Shown: piece after piece, positions 52,854-64,000 of the stretch
Layout of the letters: each line of letters opens with the position of its first letter
Position numbering within the stretch: the stretch's first letter is position 1
Origin: Siphonodentalium dalli
Lineage: Eukaryota > Mollusca > Scaphopoda > Gadilida > Siphonodentaliidae
Assembly: GCA_032622095.1 (NCBI GenBank)
Contig: CP136066.1
Span: 104,495,319 to 104,559,318 of the forward strand
Length of the DNA: 64,000 nt
Direction: 5' to 3'
Program-made: the position numbers and the translations under genes
Notes under the pieces: generated by a model
Database searches by the model: none
Told to the model about the DNA's origin: nothing
Seen by the model: the letters and a program-made list of their open reading frames with translations, nothing else

Positions 52854-53250
52854 CACTGGCAAGTTTGCTTGGTATGGTTTGCAGGCATTTCATCGTAGAA
52901 AACGATATGGTGCCAAAATATGAACGGAAACAAGCATATAAAATGCATCTGTACAACAGCTAACTGCGTGCGAAGTGAAAGTTACGTAGTTTCACTAGTA
53001 GCGATGCATTCGGAATTTGCCTGTAAATAGTATGCAATTATCTCGCAAGAATCGATCATACATGTATTTGAAGGCAAATTCCAGTAGCACCATTGCAAGT
53101 GGAACTACAGACATTGTACTTCTTATGTCGTTCGCTTTGGTAGAGATGCATGTTATATGCACGTTTCCGTTCATTTCTGGCACCTTGTGGTTTTCTATGA
53201 CGAAATGTCTGCAAAAGATGCCGTGTAACTTGCCAGCGTATGAACGAACC
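52854..53250. repeat. Inverted repeat with ~110-bp arms
   Basis: CACTGGCAAGTTTGCTTGG, TTTGCAGGCATTTCATCGTA, GAAAACGATATGGTGCCA, AATGAACGGAAACAAGCATA at 52854-52955 is matched inverted at 53140-53250. A 118-codon minus-strand frame (52995-53351) overlaps one arm and is probably a by-product. Confidence 0.65.
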
Positions 53251-53856
53251 CTAATATATAGTGTATAAAATGGAATGTTTGGGTGTGCCTCTCGTTCTAG
53301 ATCCTTCCGCGCTGGCACTCGTGTGGGATCGACAAACCCATTCACATGCACACCCGTATCTTCTGTGTATATCTATGCCCATACACATGCAGCAGAGCAT
53401 ATGGGGTCCGTTTCGTCTTTCCGTTTAGAGTTATGTTTCTGTTTTTCTGACTCATATAACATGCACAATATATGCATATCAAGTATATATACTAACCTCT
53501 AGTAGAATTACCGGAATACACCAAAAGCGATTAGTAGATTCGTAAGTTTAGATTGCGGGATGACAAAGGTGCGAATCGATTGATAAAACGTGTTTAAGCC
53601 AATTGTGTATCTCTGTAGAACAAACAGTTCACATGAACATCCTGGCGTGAATTATAGTACAAGTGCAGACTCTCGTACAGGTCATGCGATATCATCTATG
53701 TATACATACTTTCGATATATATATACCACCCAGGACGCATTATATTTAATCCTCTTGAGTTCAAATGTTCGAATCTTCCTGTCATCTGGCTTGTTTGCAG
53801 GTATTTGGATTAAGGGTCTTTGTTCGTGTGTGTGGTGGTCTGACGAGGAGGTCGCT

Positions 53857-54303
53857 AGATCGTGCCAAGAAACTCTACTATGACAACGCCCGTAGAGATC
53901 ATATTCCACCAGCTCAAAACCGAGGAACGTTTTGATGTGGAACAGTATAACCTTGAGAAATGATGCAGGGTATATACATGTATGTCTTGTTTAATATCTA
54001 TTTCTTAATAATGCATTTCACAGTAGGTGTAGATTACATTATTTGGGCGAATTTTTTTAGCTGATTTTACGATAAGAATGAATTGATTGTACGCGACATC
54101 GGTTAACCATTCACCTAAATCATGTAATCTCGAGTTGGTAACTTCGCTTACAGTGAAACACCTTATTGGTGAACAGGTAATAAATTAAGAAATATATGGC
54201 CTAAGCTGCTTTATCAGTGTAGTTATGTAGTTCCCCATCAGAACATAGCTGGTGGAATAAAATATCTACTTGCGTTGCCAGAGTAGAGATTCATTGCATG
54301 GAG
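53857..54303. mobile_element. Foldback element F1 copy G
   Basis: Left TAGATCGTGCCAAGAAACTC, AACGCCCGTAGAGATCATAT, TCCACCAGCTCAAAACC; right GCTGGTGGAATAAAATATCT, TTGCCAGAGTAGAGATTCAT. Interior words (AATCTCGAGTTGG, GGTGAACAGGTAATAA) match copies D-F. Confidence 0.65.
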
Positions 54304-55150
54304 TAGGGCGTAGCTAGATAGACTACGTTGGGTGGGGTCACATGGGTGTGGTGGGTCCAACTTAGAATTTCCAACTATACGCCCAAGGTACCTGACCCAC
54401 GTTCGAGCCAATTCCATTTGCACATATTATACCCTTTGGTCCTTTTTAGTGGGGCGGATATATGACATTTTATTGCAAACGTGGCATGCATGTACTACAT
54501 ATGACAATAAGACATTTTTGGATATCATGCCAAGCTGGAAAGTGCTCATGTTGAAAAGTTATCAGGCTGTATATCCATTGATCTGAGTGTACGTTATAGT
54601 CGGGTAGTTTCAAAATGGCGGATAAAATGGTCGCCACTTGTTTTAAAATCCCTATTTTTTAATTGTCGTAATTTGTAAACTGGTAACTCAAACGGTCCAA
54701 CTTTTTTAATTTCCTACTAACCTATTGCTGGACATTTTCCAACTGATGGCCATTTCCATTCAAGAAATCGACCGATAATACGTTTGGACTCAAACATCAA
54801 ACTCCACATTAAATACTGATTGTAAAATCGAACTATATCTGAACGGTATTAACCCATGTCTGTCGTAAATGTCCAACTGCACGGTGATTTGAGGTATTAT
54901 GACATCTCGACCCAAAGTTGGGGGTGAGACATCCCAACCACACTTGTCCCCACGCGACTTCAACTCCAACTGCACCCACCATCGATCCAGACACAACTTT
55001 GAGGATGTCCCTACATATGCACCAGTCTCTACCCGCTCTCTTAAATTTCAATGTCAACTGTTTGGTCAGTTCAACTAAACACTTTCGTATTTCATTGGAA
55101 TTTGTACAACTGATATTATCTTGGGCGACCGGTGTAATAGTTGACAACTG
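54304..55150. mobile_element. TTCCAAC-family element, boundaries uncertain
   Basis: Starts GTAGGGCGTAGCTAGATAGA, resembling the hAT-like terminus, and contains TTTCCAACTGATGGCCATTT, then GGGGGTGAGACATCCCAACC near 54920. The right terminus is unclear. Confidence 0.4.
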
Positions 55151-56975
55151 AATGTAGAGAAAAAACCATGGTGCAAACGACTTTACTCTATATATTAGTT
55201 AATGGTTGCCTAGTTAAATAACATGCCCATGCATGTACATGTATCGAAAGTCTATTAACTGAATGTGTCCTGGCCTGAAAATTCCAACTATTTCTTCTTC
55301 GAGAGTCGAATGTTAATGCTGCTGTTGAAAAATGTGACCGATATTTGCGGGTGTCTCATACGACTTGTCACACCGATCCTGCCTATGGGAAACGTCGGTG
55401 ATAAGTTATAAGGCATACCAGCTAGTGCCCTGTGTAGTATACAATGTGGGTCTATCATGTTCATCAATAGATGCCGAATGAACAGGACGACCCCTACAGT
55501 GTACCCGTGGGTATTCGGGAAATATGCAATATATAAATATGCATGATAGCAAACGTCGTTATAACGTTTTTTGTGACAAACTATGTATGGTCGTGGTACG
55601 CGAAATGATGGGTTAACCCGGAATAAATTGCTCAAGAGGCTATTTTGATGTCAAGAGACGCAGGAGAGTCCTCAGTATAACATATCTAAAATCCGCTTTG
55701 TTGAAACTTTGTTATCCAAGATGGCATCCAAGATGGTTGTCTATATGACATCATTTTCTCGTGGTATAGGAATTACGCAGTGTTTGTGAAATTTGAGTAC
55801 GGACGTAAGGGAAGCGATTAGAGTGATACGGACATAAATTAATACAATCGCGGACATGAAATGGCTGTCAAAATGGCCGCAACTCCAAGCCATGCCACGA
55901 CGAAATCAACATATTGGATAATCACGTAGGCGTGAAAATACTTATTGGTAATATGCGTATGTTGTTAAATATTTTTAATGGTACACAGATCATTAAAACA
56001 TACAACATACCCTTTTAGTATAAATACCTGATACATTTCCGTATGTTTCAACACTCTCCATAATAATAAACCATACACGTATGTCGCAATGCTTATTATT
56101 TTGTAAAGAAACACTCATCTCTTCATTAGATTATTACTTCATCTCACAAGATCAAAGAGACGGTACATCGTACATTTTGTGTAAAACCGATTTTTTCGGT
56201 TTTTTAGTAGACAATTTTGTTCAAATTACTTAGTCGGTACTTTACAACTGGAATATGCTACCACGCAACGCACAATATTAGTTTTCAGTATCTTGTTGTT
56301 TGAAATTATCTTACCAATATCACATACAAAGCTGTTATCTCAGTGTTGAACATTCACCCAATGGTGCTATGTATGGTTGTGTGTGCAGCAGAGGTGTATT
56401 ACATTAATTGAGAAGTGGTAATGGTAAAAACATCTAAATATATTTTATAGGTATAAACCCAGTCTCTGCCATGTAGGCAATTTTTATCAAGTTTAGAATT
56501 TATTAAAATACTCTATGGTAATCCTTTGTGTTTTGATAAATTACGTTCATAGTATACGACCATGCATTATAATGATAAAAGCGACATATTCGTGTTTCAT
56601 TGCTTAATCGGCGACAAATATGACCACTATTTGAGACACGGGCAATAAGATCTACACATTTTACCCAGTACTCTATGAATATCTCACAAACTGTACTATT
56701 GCAGTGAATTTTGAACGATTTGATGGCGTAGATATAAAAATAAATGATGATCGGCCACACTCGTGAGACTGCTCTGAGTACATATATCTCTGCTTCTAGA
56801 ATAGGTCACATAATCAATACATCCATACTAAATCCAATTTAACTGTTTAATTACACATATATCACACGATTCAAATTTCAAAATTCAAGATTTATTGAAC
56901 AAATAGAAAGCTCCAATTCGAACTTGGTCTATGAACAGATGGTTACATGAAGTATAATAATAGTCATAATATGGA
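55151..56975. other. No gene seen
   Basis: A 115-codon minus-strand frame (55288-55635) has no recognisable domain or splice support. The rest is AT-rich. Confidence 0.35.
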
Positions 56976-56978
56976 TAT

Positions 56979-57330
56979 TTAGCATAAGATATGAAAGAAG
57001 TAACAACAATGTTGTTGAAATGTTGCATGCATCATGCATGAATAAATGAATACTATACCATATGATATAGAATTGAGAGAAAAGTGAATTGTCCTCGTAG
57101 ATGATATGTGCACAAAATTTGCGATAGGCTTAGTATATGCAGGAGCTTGATTACTAAGAAGGAAAGTTAATTGGTCATCAATGTTAAGTTTGTGCCACAA
57201 TGTGTTGAAAAGTGGTTGAATCAAATGTGAACTATATTTTGGGCATTCTAGTAAGAAATACACATTGTTTTCTATTGCATTTAAATCGCATTTGGTGCAC
57301 AGTCTATCTTTTTCTAAGCTAAAGCAAAAG
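56979..57330 (-). pseudogene. C-terminal tail of a LINE ORF2
   Basis: On the minus strand, DRLCTKCDLNAIENNVYFLL, ECPKYSSHLIQPLF shows the Cys-x2-Cys ... Cys knuckle plus hydrophobic pattern at the end of RTE/CR1-like LINE proteins, followed by LNIDDQLTFLLSNQ. The RT core is absent. Confidence 0.6.
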
Positions 57331-58560
57331 CATATAGTGTGGTTGTTAGGAGGTTAGACCCGGAATATATTGGTGCACAGGAAATCAAGATCACCAGTAC
57401 AGATAAAACTGCGTTACTGTTTCGTTTCTAGGCTCCCAAAAGTCAAAATTTAACCGATGTATGATACATTTGAGATAATTCGTATACATCTTTTATCAAA
57501 AGTTTCTCTTATACTCTGCAATCATTCATGCTCGCGTAATTCGAGCGTTTGTTCACTCTTATAGAACTAGCAATTAAATTTTGCACAAAGTGTAAATTTC
57601 ATTAGATTATGTCCATTTTGGCGGCCATTTTGGGACAGGCATTCTACATAATTGTATGGTTTATTACTATGCACTGCTTGTGTATATTTCAATTTATTCA
57701 AACTTGGCATTAATTCGTGCACATACCGCAGAAATTCAGCATTTACCGATATCAATTACCATTTAGGACGCCACGATTTTCCCCAAAGCGAATTTCAGCG
57801 GATGTTGCATATGTTGTTCAGCAAACCAGTCCGCGCATTTTGAGACCAAAACGGCTTCTTTACCAATTTATTCCGGGTCTAACCGCCTAAGGTCCATGCT
57901 ATATGCCCATTCTTTAGCTGTGTTAATGTGTGGTAAATACCATCTTGACAGCGCAATTATCGGGTTCCATTTGTGCACGAATCTCTGGTGGCCACGAAAT
58001 TGGAGGTTCAATTGTTTTGTTGATCGTGTAATACTAAAGGAATATATCATAGTAGAATGTCGTGTACCCATGCACTGGAATGGAAGAACATAGACAAACG
58101 GGACGAAATGTAGTATATGGCTCTGTGGCTATTAATGCGGCTGGTGATTGTGGCTCATTTGGTGTGGCACATAGCGCATTAGGACAAATATACGACTTCC
58201 AGTAATATCGAAGCTGGTTTTAAACATAATAACCGTGGAGCTGTGGTACACATACAGGACGACATAAAATTAGAACTAAATGTATGGGTTCTGCGATATT
58301 ATACTTAACTTAATATATCAACATGGGATATATTTCTATATGGGGAAATTGGTTTGTATCCGATAATTATGAAGATAACACAAACACCTTTAAGTTACTG
58401 AAGTAAACATTTCACCCTGGAATGCTCAAGACTGCCTTTTATTCTTATTTACATACCTCTGAACGCTGCTATGAGCAATAATCAGAAAATCCCATGGCTC
58501 AATTTGGTACAAAATAATTTAAATGCAATGTGTATGTTATATGTTATAGGTCCCGAGTGT
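57331..58560. other. No gene seen
   Basis: Short open frames on both strands; none recognised. Confidence 0.35.
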
Positions 58561-58599
58561 TAATATTCACCTCGGCTATGACACAAATAATGACAGACG

Positions 58600-58905
58600 T
58601 GCGCCTATATCCAGATATGGCGAAATGACTTGATGATTTTCAAATAAGTATGCCTTTTATAGATCAATCAGACAAGATTTTAACAGATCAACATATATTT
58701 CGTAGACAGTAATAACGCTGTGGTCCCTCTTATTAGATTTAGTATCAGATACGACCAACTGGAAGTCGACTGGCTCATGGTCAGACACCTCACACAACGA
58801 AAGCTTATCCAGACAAGGCGAAATAACTTGATAATTTCAATAAGTACGCCTTTTATAGATCAATCAGACAAGATTTTAACAGACCAACATATATTTACCA
58901 GAAAC
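58600..58905. repeat. Direct duplication of ~90 bp within the LINE tail
   Basis: TTTTATAGATCAATCAGACA+AGATTTTAACAGA occurs at about 58651 and 58850, each preceded by GGCGAAAT(A/G)ACTTGATGAT-like text. The spacing is about 200 bp. Confidence 0.8.
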
Positions 58906-59404
58906 AACCGACTGTCAGTCAACTGGCAGACACCACTAATAACGAAAGATTATGTACTTTATATAATGATTCTTTAGGAGATGAATTTCATTTTATTCTG
59001 TTCGCAGTGGTCTGCCCATGCCTGAATTAACTTAATTATTTGAAACCATATTACTACAAAATACCGAATATGTTGAAAATAACCCAATTGTTTAATGTTG
59101 ACAATAGAAGAACGCTGGTATGTCTCGCGTTATATATTAAAAAACCCAAAATATAACCTCCCGATGCTCATAATTCATTACACCCACCATTATCTGTTAT
59201 CGATCTGAACCTCCCGCCCCCATTTCAAACTAACAACACATTTAATGACTATCATTTTTCATACTCCTATCCATATTGTAAACACATAAATGTACTATCT
59301 GTTCAAATACTTTAGACCTATATTTATAAATGTAAACCACGCATGTGCCATGTAATATCCTACTCAGATTATTTTAATTGTAATTGTTTTCTCCCTCTGT
59401 ATGT

Positions 59405-59510
59405 CACTATACCGCGATGAGTTGTACAATCAATTTAATTGATTAAATTGATTGACACTATACCGCGAAGAGTTGTACAATAAATTTAATTCATTAAATT
59501 GATTGACATG
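59405..59510. repeat. Two tandem ~54-bp units
   Basis: CACTATACCGCGATGAGTTG, TACAATCAATTTAATTGATT, AAATTGATTGA is repeated with three changes. Each unit ends in an AATTTAATT(G/C)ATTAAATT palindrome. Confidence 0.85.
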
Positions 59511-59759
59511 ATTCGGGTATTTTGGCACTTTTTCAGTTGCTTCTTTTTTTTGAATTCGGTTATTTCTACGTGCAGTGAAGTGATTTCCAGGTTAAATGAA
59601 CCCTCTGCGCTGTCTTCCACCGCCCGTAAAACTGACAACGCCTTGATACGGCATGCGGCCTGAGACGACTAAAATAAACCAAACCAAACTGATGTTAAAT
59701 TGTCAATGGATTCAATGTGTGAGTATTTCATAGTTTCATCAACCATGTTGAGTTCTTGT

Positions 59760-61381
59760 TTTATTCACTGTGGGGGAACTACTCCTGGCGATTTTTAGCG
59801 ACGATTCCGATTCTCTATCGAGTAATCGCGGCATAAAACGTAAAAAACAACAACATTAGAACAGTGTTTCGTGGGTTTCATAGCGCTATCGTGAAATTTA
59901 TTTTCCTATTCCGATTCTCTGCTAAGGACTCCGATTCTCTACTGGGCGCCCGGTTCTCTGCGAATAACTCGACTAATCTGCCTTAGATATATAGATAGTA
60001 TATGCCGTCCGCATGATTACTACAAATATGACTACATAATTAGATATAAACCTGACACATGATAAGCGGCGGCCATATTCATTGACGTGAGTATTCAAAT
60101 CCATTGGCACGTCCGATATAATGCAGCTGGGTCAAATAGCACTTAATTGCAATTACAAAAGTTATACCAAGTATCTCGCTCTGTATAGCGTCCTATACAT
60201 TGTTATGTCATCGCGAGATAGAGCCGAAAGTCATTCATTATATTACAGAAAAGTTTTTTGTCAAATCACAAGATGGAGATGGAAGTTGCAGCCAGATATG
60301 GCACGTTATTATCATTAGAAGATTGGCTTGTTCTAGAAGAACTGGCGCGTCATTGAACCAATCCGAAGGAGCGACAAAGCAGCAACAACAACAAAAAGAA
60401 TACAAAAAATACTAAACTCGTTGGCAGACGTATTTGCTTCACTGCGCCGAAAGATATATGAGAAACGCATATTGCCTCATATAATTCACTAAATAGTATC
60501 ATAAAATAAAATTGCTGTCAAAAATGTTATACAGTTCTAATAATAGTCACAATTCTTGTCCCAGTTTATACTAAAATAGAACAAAACAACTATTTCCCAG
60601 TGATGTAGGCTAAATTTATGATACATCTGGCTGAAACTTCTTATGCTATAATTATGCTCAATCAATACAGAAACTTCAGGAACGAGTTATGTCAAATTTA
60701 CATACACGCGAAGATAAATAATGTCCGTAAGAAACAACAATATGGTACCGTATATATATGTGCTCAGTAAATGTTTGCATGTCGTACCTTTGTGAGAAAG
60801 AGCTATATATATTATAATTGAGAACAGATAATTGTAGGTAATATGAACCATGTATACAATGTCTTGTTTTAGCCCAATAATTGTTTGAACATGATTTTGG
60901 CGTTTGATGTGGACATGTAAAGACTACTCCGCATATATGTAGAGAACCGGAGCCTTGTGATTAAGTTGAAAGAATCGGAATCCTCAATAGAGAACCGGAA
61001 CATCCACTGATTATTTTTAGTATCCCCCAGTTGATGTCACGGTCGCCATATTTTCAAAGTTACGACGACTGATTATAATTATCAGTTTGTGAAAATGTAG
61101 TGGAAATGAAGAATTACCGAGTAATTTCACAATAACATTTGAAATTCTGACGATAAACTGACCCGATTTTTGGACATATATTACTAAACTTTACGTGTGC
61201 GTCCATTGCTCTTTATGTTGGAATGATGCGAGGTAACATGCGGCAGAAATTGCTTTGAGTATGAAGATGTCACGAAAATTAGCAAACATGCAAAGAATCG
61301 GAAACTTTGCTCGGCAGAGAATGTAAATAAAGCTCGGTAGAGAACCAAATTGCCAGGAGTAGTTCCCCCATAGTGTTTATT
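59760..61381. mobile_element. 1.6-kb terminal-inverted-repeat DNA transposon, non-autonomous
   Basis: Element 59766-61375. The left end CACTGTGGGGGAACTACTCC+TGGC and the right end (minus strand) CACTATGGGGGAACTACTCC+TGGC differ at one base of 24. The direct repeat TTTATT flanks both sides (59760-59765, 61376-61381). Subterminal CCGATTCTCT repeats face inward from both ends: at least four on the left (59805-59960) and four inverted on the right (60945-61350). Short open frames inside have no transposase motifs. Confidence 0.75.
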
Positions 61382-61658
61382 ACTAAGCCTTAAATTAAGA
61401 TGAAAACTCGCAACACATATAAAAAGTATGTACACAGAGGTACAACGACGTATACCCAATGAAGTCAGAACAATTTTAAAGTTCCAAAATACACCTAATA
61501 ATAATCGCTTTTGAATTTTTCCCATGTTGCGAAACATGTCGATAAATATTTGAGTATCCAGCCTGTTCTCGTGAAAATAAGCACAATACGGACTTATTTT
61601 ATAATTGCGCGAAATAAACTCATGTTGGCATTATTTGAAAACTCAAGCCCTATATATA

Positions 61659-61875
61659 ACACGAATAAACGAACGCAAGACTTACCAGATGTACGCTCTT
61701 TATAATGTGTCTTTACTGTGGTCCGTGCCACTGTGAATATTTAGATTCAATATAAACCTGTCGACTCATAATAACTGCTATAAGTTCATAATGGCGGACA
61801 ATAACACGAATAACCCAATTCACGACTTACCAGATGTACGCTTTTTAAAATGTGATTTCACTGAGGCCCGCTCCA
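61659..61875. repeat. Direct duplication of ~70 bp
   Basis: AACACGAATAA ... CTTACCAGATGTACGCTCTT+TATAATGTG at 61659-61730 recurs at 61802-61875 (143-bp offset). Confidence 0.75.
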
Positions 61876-61899
61876 TAAAACGGCATGACGGATATAATT

Positions 61900-63380
61900 C
61901 CACTAGCGGCTTATTTCAGAATCAAATAAACCAATGAGAACGCATGTGAGTATTATATATTGATTATGAACCTATTTGCGCGAAGATATGTTGCCCAGAT
62001 ACACGTATTGCAGTCTTAGCAAAGACAACTTTGAGCACGATGCTTGGATCCCAAACAAAAACATCCAGTTTGGGCGGCATGGAACAGAAAAGAACGTCCC
62101 GTGTTAGTATATTCAGGATATGTAGAAATAAAGAGCGTTTGTTTCACTTCTGTTCGAGAAATTGAAAAAGCAGGAAAATGGCTGTGACCATGAAAAAATA
62201 AGTTCAGAGCATATGAAGCGGTATATCAATACTTCGTTTATATGTCAACATATATTGTACCCCCTTCACAATTACGAATTTGGAAATCGAATGAGCCATG
62301 TCCGTTTAAGTTACAGTTACATTCTCCTGCTGGTTGTTTGCGAAAAATCAATATATATTATAGCACCAGATAACAATGAAGCAACTACTCGTGCCAGAAC
62401 ATCGTATCCCAAACGACTCTATTTATCTATCCTATAGTATTACATGATCATATCGTAAAGTAGAACTATGATGAGGTTTATGTTTTCTCTAGTCACGCAA
62501 TTGCGACATAGATTTAGTTTAAAGCTGGAATATATATCTCAAACACATTATTTACAGTACATTACTGTACCCATTTGGGGCGGGTTTACATTCAACTAAT
62601 CAACTATAATTATACTGCGAGGATGATTTGTTCAGTAAATGTATATGGCAATAATCAGAAGTTAATTTATCGATCTCTTTGGTATTTGATCAAACTTAAG
62701 ATATTCCAGTTTGTTTAGAAAACTGATCGATCTGCAGTAACTGTTGTGAAATCCATGTCTGTCTGAACGCAGTCTGGTGAACGCCAGCGGAACACGGCAG
62801 AGTTGCGAGTCATTCGACTGCTGTTTTAAAACTGAAAACTTGTAAGTCTATACTGTCATTGGTGAACTATATAATGAATGCTTTAAAACTTCTTTTGACA
62901 ATTTGATACATATTAAAGTTTTGTCTAATAACTAATAAATATGAACTAATAAATATATGTACATTTTACTGTATAAAACCCATGAATTTGATTCTGTTAA
63001 TTGTGATTGTTCCTAATGGTATAATTACACAACTATAGCGCTCTCAGATCTTCAATTGGAATCAAAATGGGAATCTCAGAGTGAGTGGATTCTCAAATAT
63101 TGAATGGAAGGAAAAGTTCCCAAAAATATGGAAGAAAGCTGCAGTAACGTGTTTGTTTAACATCTTAGTTGCTATGACGTCCGTAACTATTACCGATATA
63201 AAAGTGAACTCCGTGTGCTATATGGTCCGTAGGTGAATCTGTTATGGCACACATGGAACAAAATAATCTTCTTACACTATATGTCAGCATGAATTCAGAC
63301 AGAAACGTTCGTGCAATACAATTAATTTAGTGTCTATCATATATAATATCCTACTTAGATGAACACAAACCCGTCGATAC
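61900..63380. other. No gene seen
   Basis: AT-rich; open frames up to 91 codons are unsupported. Confidence 0.35.
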
Positions 63381-63384
63381 CGTC

Positions 63385-63625
63385 TATCTGGACATTTGAT
63401 TCCGTCCCTCGCGCCAGACTGCTACAGCAAACGAATCCTATGGAATCAACATCAAACATCTTGCGTGGATCGAAGTGCGAGGCTTCAAAGGGTGTGAGTA
63501 AATTCCTCATACTCACAATGGACAGAAGTAACAAGTGGAGTACCCCAGGGAGCTGTTATTGTACCTATCCTGTTTATTCTGTTTATAAACGTTCTTCAAA
63601 ACTGTACCTCCCAACCCAACATAAC
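63385..63625 (+). pseudogene. LINE reverse transcriptase remnant, motifs A-B
   Basis: FDSVPRARLLQQ (motif A end, 63394-63430) and, in another frame, TSGVPQGAVIVPILFILFIN (motif B, about 63527-63586) lie in the normal order and near-normal spacing of a Jockey/CR1-like RT. Frameshifts separate them, and no YADD follows in the window. Confidence 0.7.
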
Positions 63626-64000
63626 CGAGAAGCCAGATACGAATCTGGTCGTTCATTGACCGACATAACAAATCGTATTAATCATTTGTTCCACGTCGAC
63701 GCTAAACAAGTCAATTGTTATATTATATATTACAGTCCACACGCCCGGTAATCGACATCCGCCAGTTCGGAGGATAAACTCACTTCAGAGGAGAAAGTGT
63801 GTCTACATTGTATTCATCCCTCTGAGTATAATCAAAAGTTCCTACCCGCCTGTCGATCAGGCATGGATTTGAAGACACAACAGCCATTATACTGCTAACT
63901 ATTATTTATGTTTTCTTTTATTTTGACAATTTTATTATCATGACGTCAGCGTGTTTTGTAAAATTTCCAGTTTCACGAGCACCATAGGCAACAAGTTCAA

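Larger units (their letters stand above)
58580..59700 (+). pseudogene. LINE ORF2 tail and 3' UTR
   Basis: ERLCTLYNDSLGDEFHFILF (about 58945-59005) matches the C-terminal knuckle of LINE ORF2, as in the minus-strand tail at 56979-57330. Upstream, FIDQSDKILTDQHIF text occurs twice (about 58655 and 58850). The 3' UTR ends near CTAAAATAAACCAAACCAAA (59670). Confidence 0.55.

Noticed and set aside
52995-53351. 118-codon minus-strand ORF
   Set aside because: Overlaps an inverted repeat and a long plus-strand frame; no domain recognised.
59766-61375. Assignment of the 1.6-kb element to CACTA/EnSpm
   Set aside because: The CACTR end fits, but the apparent 6-bp duplication does not match the 2-3 bp of that group.
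1-64000. CRISPR arrays, operons, ribosome binding sites
   Set aside because: The window is animal nuclear DNA; tandem arrays seen have no repeat-spacer structure.

Overview
The window is nuclear DNA of a eukaryote, very probably a marine invertebrate. The base composition is AT-rich, coding sequence is sparse and interrupted by long GT-AG introns, and most of the DNA is transposon debris, foldback elements and simple repeats. Several repeat types (CR1/Jockey-like and L1-like non-LTR elements, the AGGTCA-rich tandem repeat, the repeat with the pyrimidine-rich Cttccgtccgtcc block) are ones I associate with molluscs and other lophotrochozoans. The species cannot be named from the sequence alone.

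The one gene I can assemble with confidence is a three-exon globin on the minus strand, spanning 46703 down to 24717. Exon 1 (46492-46703) carries an N-terminal acylation motif (MGCGQS) and the A and B helices. Exon 2 (36853-37084) carries CD1 Phe, distal E7 His and proximal F8 His. Exon 3 (24717-24854) carries the G and H helices and the stop. Both introns sit exactly at the ancestral globin positions B12.2 and G7.0, and the codon phases join perfectly into a 193-residue protein. It resembles the neuroglobin / globin X group, with a predicted myristoylated and palmitoylated N-terminus. The introns are about 9.4 kb and 12.0 kb and are packed with mobile elements.

Layout: 1-9300 holds tandem repeats, a hAT-like element, a decayed L1-like LINE fragment, the first TTAA miniature elements, a long CT microsatellite and foldback elements. 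9300-19000 holds weak small-ORF candidates, minisatellites and several perfect-armed miniature inverted-repeat elements. 19400-22800 holds a foldback copy bounded by 23-bp direct repeats, a decayed LINE reverse transcriptase and a mollusc-type dispersed repeat. 24717-46703 is the globin gene; its second intron contains a nearly complete but frameshifted CR1/Jockey-like LINE (28665-32710, opposite orientation), a tRNA-derived SINE head and a hAT-like element with an 8-bp target duplication. 46800-64000 is intergenic, with one candidate exon (49017-49294), nested palindromes, LINE tails on both strands, a 1.6-kb terminal-inverted-repeat transposon (59766-61375) and another reverse-transcriptase remnant.

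The most notable structural points are: (i) the 5' splice site of globin intron 2 lies at the very end of a foldback element; (ii) a duplicated ~0.5-kb segment at 41500-42615 gives a filled and an empty site for a TTAA miniature element; (iii) the foldback copy at 19399-20016 has unusually long target-like direct repeats.
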